NCBI GenBank assembly: GCA_039566865.1 | Contig: CM076948.1 | Coordinates: 13,899,001 to 13,963,000 of the forward strand | DNA: 64,000 bases | Source: Aurelia coerulea | Taxonomy: Eukaryota > Cnidaria > Scyphozoa > Semaeostomeae > Ulmaridae | Direction: 5' to 3' | Part shown: positions 58,939 to 64,000 of the stretch, piece by piece | Numbering within the stretch: position 1 is the first letter of the stretch | Layout of the letters: every line of letters starts with the position of its first letter | Made by a program: the position numbers and the translations under genes | The notes under the pieces: generated by a model | Seen by the model: only the letters and a program-made list of their open reading frames with translations | Databases searched by the model: none | Told to the model about the DNA's origin: nothing

Positions 58939-59787
58939 GTAGGTTCAAGCAAATTGAGTAATTTTATATAGAAGGAGCCATTGTATATACCGGGTGTCCT
59001 TAAAAATACGCTGCAGATTTGAAAAATTCTAATGCAAACAGTTTCATAAATAACCTGCTGAAGAAAGCTGCCAACAATTTTCCCCCGCTGATACCCCAGC
59101 TGCATGAGGTTACCCCAAAATATGGACATGCTCATGCACATATAGATTTTCCCGTCGATTTTTGGAGACAAAGAGCGAGCTTCCAGGACACAAGAGAGGT
59201 CTGGAATAAGTGCGGCAGACAGACAAATTCAGTGTTTGATCTTACCGCTCAGGCATTAGTAATATAGATGTTGATATATTTTCCAGTATTTTTGGTTACT
59301 TGGTTTGGTTTTGTTTGTGGAGTTAAAAACCAGCAAACTTCAAAAATGGCCCCTTGGTCAAAATCAAGAGTTGCGGCATTAACAACATTGCTGAATTATA
59401 ATGTCGAGTTATAAAACATGACAATCCCTGCAGTCCCCGAGCATTGCTGACAAAAACCAAACTCACAAGTTAATTGAACTTTAAACAGACACTTTCATAA
59501 AGATTTCTGTCCAAACACAGCTGGGCTTCTTAAGTGCTGATGATGGTTCTTTACTTTTTTCAAAATTACTAGGCCATTATTAGAGTTATGCTTGCAATTA
59601 AAAATGAACACTGAGAACTCCCTCGAGACTGGATAGCTCATGAATCAGCAAGGAATCCTTTTGTTACAGTCTCTTAATCGAGTTGTATGCTTGTCTGTAA
59701 TTCTGTGAAGTTGCAGATATTGCCATGCTTTTAATAATAGCTGCATAATACGTCCTTCTGACATGATGCTGCGAAATATCTCGCACA
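58939..59787. other. KATNB1: Start of katanin intron 2
   Basis: TATACCGGGTGTCC at about 58987-59000 looks like one end of a mariner-type element, but no partner end was found. A frame at 59019-59267 starting KNSNANSFINNLL has no recognised family. Confidence 0.4.
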
Positions 59788-61482
59788 TAAGATAAGGCTC
59801 AAATCCTTACTGGTTGTCAGAGCATGCGGAAATCATCCAATTTCATGCTTGTCAGCCAATGAGATCACCGCTTTCTAGCCCCTGGAGACAAAATCGGTCG
59901 TTTGAGGTAAATTTTCTAGTACCCTCACTAAAACTGAAATGGATGCTAAAATACTTCAGTTATTTGCAATTTTTTTTAATAAATCAGTTGTGGGGATGTC
60001 CGTCCAGAGTTGTTTACATGTTTAGGCACACAGCTCGTTTGGGGCCGGAGCTGCGTTCATTTTCCGGTCGAAGAATATTGACCTTCGTTGAAATATCTAT
60101 AGAAATCGCTACAAATGAGATATACAGATAAGAATTTCAGCGATTACGCATACTGACCTGAGCAATAACCGAAACTCTTTCACTGCTATCATATCTCAAA
60201 ATTGGAGGCAATTTCTAACGATTTCTGTTAGAGACATCATTTGGGCCTAAGCTTGTCCTCGCTTAAAACTCATTCCATTGCACTTAAAAAGTAATGGTAA
60301 AGTTCTTGAGCTAGATAATGCGCTTACCCATGACTCAGACACCAGTTTGACTTCGTTTGCCTTCTTTAATTTGCCAAATTTTTGTAAGAAACAACCAGTT
60401 GTGGGCGAATTGCAAAAACTTTCCTCGGTCCATATTTTTCTCTACACAGATTCTCCGCTTCAAACAACAAACAGTGAACTTTGACATTGTATCATAAAAG
60501 TCTTGCATCACAGAACATTCCTTTTGAACGATTCCATGCGCTTTAGCGAGGCACTCGTGAATTGTATTCACACATTTCGTTCTTTTCGTTCTTATTTCAA
60601 TCAATGCAAAACATAAAAAGAACAAAACATTGTTTTGGGTTCGCTAAAAAAGATACCCGGTTTTGCACTTTTGTTTGTTTGCATTGTCTGATTGAACCAA
60701 ATGCTTGAAAACAATTCACGAGTGCCTCGCTAAGGCGCATGGAATCGTTCTATAGGAATGTTTTGTGATGCAAGACTTTTATGATACAAAGTTCACTGTT
60801 TGTTGTTTGAAGCGGATAGACTGTGCAGATAAAAATATGGACCGAGGAGAGAGTTTGCAATTCACCCACAACTGGTCGTTTCTTATAAAAATTTGCTAAT
60901 GTAAAAAAGGCAAACGAAGTCAAACTGGTGCCTGAGTCATGGGTAAGTGCATTATTCAGCTCTAGAATTTTACCATTTCTTTTTAAGTGCAATGGAATGA
61001 GTTTTAAGTGAGGACAAGCTTAGGCCTAAATGATATCTCTACCAGAAATCATTAGAAATTGCCTCCAATTTTGAGATATGATAGCAGTAAAGGAGTTTGG
61101 GTTATTGCTGAGGTCAGTATGCATAATTGCTGAAATTCTTATCTGTATATCTCATTTGTAGCGATTTCTATAGATATTTCAACGAAGGTCAATATTCTTC
61201 GACCGGAAAATGAACGCAGCTCCGGCCCCAAACAAGCTGTGTGCCTAAACATGTAAACAACTCTGGACGGGCATCCCAACAACTGATTTATCAAAAAAAA
61301 TTGCGAATAACTGAAGTATTCTAGCATCCATTTCAGTTTTAGTGAGGGTACTAGAAAATTTACCTCAAACGACCGATTTTGTCTCCAGGGGCTAGAAAGC
61401 GGTGATCTCATTGGCTGACAAGCATGAAATTGGATGATTTCCGCATGCTCTGACAACCAGTAAGGATTTGAGCCTTATCTTA
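59788..61482. repeat. Giant palindrome 3: arms about 775 bp, spacer 145 bp
   Basis: Left arm 59788-60565 and right arm 60711-61482 are near-identical reverse complements with outer ends TAAGATAAGGCTCAAATCC. The spacer is 60566-60710. The same frame (starting SEHAEIIQFHACQPMRS, about 105 codons) occurs in both arms but has no recognised family. No clear target duplication was found. Located in katanin intron 2. Confidence 0.92.
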
Positions 61483-61649
61483 AGAAACATATAAGAAACT
61501 GTCTCTAGGTAAATGGCCCAAAAATTTTAAGAAACTGCTTAGTGTAAACGTCTTGAACATTGAATTAACTTCTTGAACACCAGGCCCGTAGGAAGCGGGG
61601 GGGGGGGGGGTGTAGGGGGGCTCAAGCCCCCCAATAATTTTTTAAAACA

Positions 61650-64000
61650 ATGGTGCTACGTCACATGACTCAATTAGATATATTGTTCTCTATTGTTTTA
61701 AGAACAATTGCCCAATTGTCCATGAACAATGCCATCATCAAATTGTATATGGCAGATTGTCGATTAATAATCTTGCTCCACCCCCTTTTACTCGGAGACT
61801 CTGGCACTATGACAGTGCCAATATTGATGCTATCAGAAGAAGCATCGAAATGTATCATTGGCGCGAAGCTCTTCAATCCATCGAGTGCCCCAACCAACAA
61901 GTGAAGTTACTGACGGAAGTCGTTCTCAACGTGTGCTCTAATTTCATACCTAATGAAATTAAAACGATTAGACCGCGTCAAGCTCCATGGGTGACTAAGT
62001 CGATCAAAGCATTTCTTCGGAAAAAGAATCGTGCCTACAAATCTTTCGTTAGAAATGGCCGACCTGCAGATAAGTATCAAGAAATCCAAAATATGATCTC
62101 TCACAGTTCTAAAATTGTGGAAGATGCTAAGCAAAAATAGTTCTCCAAGATCGGAATGACTCTTGCAAATCCTGCTACTGGTAGTAAAACCTACTGGTCT
62201 TTAATTAATAAGGTCCTAAACAAAGTCAAAATTCCTGAAATACCTCCCCTCCTAGAAAATGCTATTTTCGTTCTTGACTTCTCATCTAAAGCACAGATAT
62301 TTAATGATTACTTCATCCTGCAATGTTCGACTTTGGATACAGGAAGTGAAATTCCCGGAGATCCACCAGAATACGGCACTCAGCTCACAAACGTCTCTAT
62401 AACGGACGAAAAAATATTGAGAATAATTCGATCGCTGAATCCTAACAAAGCTCATGGATGGGATGATATTTCTGTGCGGATGATCAAAGTTTGTGATAGC
62501 GCACTAGTATTGCCGTTGAAATTAATATTCGAAAATTGCTTATCCAAGGGTATCTTTCCTGAAACCTGAAAGTGCGCAAATGTTGTTCCTGTGCACAAAA
62601 AAAAAATGAAAAGAACTTGAAAGAAAATTATCGACCAATCTCCCTTCTTCCAATCTTTGGGAAAATTCTGGAGAAATTGGTATTCGACTCTTTGTATTCT
62701 CATTTGCTTGCAAAGAATTATTTGAACCCAAACCAGTCTGGTTTTCGTCCGGGAGACTCGACGATAAATCAGTTAGTTTCCAGTACTCATTCTATCTTTT
62801 CTGCGTTTGACTGTAATCCAACTCTAGACGTTCGCTCTGTATACCTTGATATTTCTAAAGCGTTCGACCGGGTATGGCATAAAGGCCTTCTTTATAAGTT
62901 ACAGAGATGTGGTGTTTCTGGAAATCTGCTTACCCTTCTCCGCAGTTTTCTTTCAAATCGTAAGCAGCGAACAGTTTTGAACGGCAAGTCTTCTAGTTGG
63001 GGAAATATTTCTGCAGGTGTTCCACAAGGCTCGATTTTGGGACCTTTATTGTTCCTTATATATATCAATGATTTGTCTGAGGACCTGAAATGTACCGTAA
63101 AGTTATTTGCTGATGATACTTCTCTTTTCACCACGGTAAAGGATCCTGTACTAGCAGCTGATGACATGAACCATGATCTGAATCGGATAAAATTATGGGC
63201 ACATAGATGGAGAATGTCCTTCAACCCTGATCCTAGAAAGCAAGCTGTAGAGATAATTTTCTCAACGAAGAAAGTCAAAATTGATCATCCCGCGATATTT
63301 TTCAACAATATGCAAGTAATGAAAGTGGATAAGCATAAACATCTTGGTCTTACACTAGACTCAAGGCTTTCTTTTTCAAGTCATATAAACTCGGCTATTG
63401 CCAAATCGAGAAAAGCAATCGGAATGCTGAAGTTTCTTTCAAAGTATCTTCCTAGGGAGACCTTGAATGTACTTTACAAACTTTATGTTAGACCCCACTT
63501 AGACTATGGTGATGTGATTTACCACATTCCATGCAAGGAGATCAGTCTCATTAGCCGTGGTAATATCCTGATGCAAAAACTCGAATCGGTGCAATATTCT
63601 GCAGCATTAGCAGTAACAGGTACATGGAGAGGGACCTCACGTGAAAAGCTGTATCAAGAGCAAGGATGGGAATCCCTGTACTCTAGAAGATGGAGCAGAC
63701 GACTTTTTATGATCTACAAAATCATTAACAACCTGATGCCAGATTATACAAGAGATCCTATTCCACAACTAAATCAGCCTAATTATGCTTTTCGCAATCA
63801 ACCTGTTGTTGGTCAAATTAGGGCTCGAACTGAAAAATATAAGTCAAGCTTTTTCCCAGACAGTTTGCATGAATGGAGTAAACTTGACCCTGAAATCAGA
63901 GAATCTTCTTCCATCAGTATATTCAAGAACAGATTGCTTTCGCTTATTAGACCACCTTCTAACCCTGTTTTCGGTATTTATGATCCACGAGGGCTTTCTT
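61650..64000 (+). mobile_element. LINE (CR1/Jockey-like), 5'-truncated, running off the window
   Basis: Starts within the endonuclease C-terminus (EQCHHQIVYGRLSINN) and continues through the RT to the window end. Preceded by a GGCCCGTAGGAAGC and G-run segment (about 61583-61610) that probably belongs to another repeat. Same family as the split LINE and the fragments at 33.5-36 kb, but much better preserved. Confidence 0.8.
61757..64000 (+). pseudogene. LINE endonuclease tail and reverse transcriptase, three breaks, open to the window end
   Basis: One frame from 61757 carries PPPFTRRLWHYDSANIDAI, APWVTKSIKAFLRKKNRAY, then TAG at 62138-62140, SLNPNKAHGWDDISVRMIK, then TGA at 62567-62569 (ETW would be expected), and a one-base slip in an A-run near 62600. 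From there the frame is open for about 1.4 kb: ENYRPISLLPIFGKILEKL, NQSGFRPGDSTINQLV, YLDISKAFDRVWHKGLL, GVPQGSILGPLLFLIYIND, LFADDTSLFTTV, HKHLGLTLDSRLSFSSHI, YVRPHLDYGDVIYH, AVTGTWRGTSREKLY. All RT catalytic motifs are intact. It lacks ORF1 and most of the endonuclease. Confidence 0.82.

Noticed and set aside
58939..64000. Third katanin exon
   Set aside because: Searched by eye for the expected next WD40 segment with splice sites; none found before the window end.

Overview
This is AT-rich animal nuclear DNA, dominated by repeats and transposons. The mix of element types (DIRS-like tyrosine-recombinase retrotransposon, CR1/Jockey-type LINEs, TTAA-flanked and TA-flanked nonautonomous elements, and a gene family I associate with cnidarian genomes) suggests a cnidarian, possibly an anthozoan. 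That assignment is inference. The long frames seen are transposon remnants. The only host gene recognised with confidence is the 5' part of a katanin p80 (KATNB1) gene on the + strand.

Layout. 1-528: right part of a TTAA-flanked (piggyBac-type) nonautonomous element. 529-17756: satellite array of about 248-bp units, some 60 in one orientation, then about 10 inverted after a head-to-head switch near 15389. 17757-24055: mostly unique sequence with two minisatellites and a cluster of small inverted-repeat elements, then the likely katanin promoter. 24056-24089: katanin exon 1. 24090-58807: a 34.7-kb first intron. 58808-58938: katanin exon 2, whose first two bases complete the codon split by exon 1. 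58939-64000: start of intron 2, with no third exon seen.

Intron 1 is a nest of insertions. A giant palindrome (24430-27790) starts 340 bp after exon 1. Then come a TTAA-bordered 1.7-kb element (27976-29688), a 5'-truncated LINE (29760-32500), and LINE 3' fragments. A second LINE on the minus strand runs from about 56596 down to 34830, but it is split by an 18.9-kb insertion (35976-54914) with inverted ends and a 9-bp target duplication (8 of 9 bases identical). Inside that insertion lies a decayed DIRS-like element (44127-51601), and inside the DIRS element lies a second giant palindrome (48584-51340) with a perfect 9-bp target duplication. The nesting is therefore intron > LINE > 18.9-kb TIR element > DIRS > palindromic element. 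A third giant palindrome (59788-61482) and a fresher LINE (61650 to the window end) lie in intron 2.

The main points of interest are the 18.9-kb TIR element, which carries several exon-like segments with splice signals, and the three giant palindromes. Their arms are 0.8-1.6 kb and their spacers are only 145-179 bp. All three lie in katanin introns, so the pre-mRNA would contain kilobase-scale double-stranded hairpins. All similarity statements are by eye; no database search was run.
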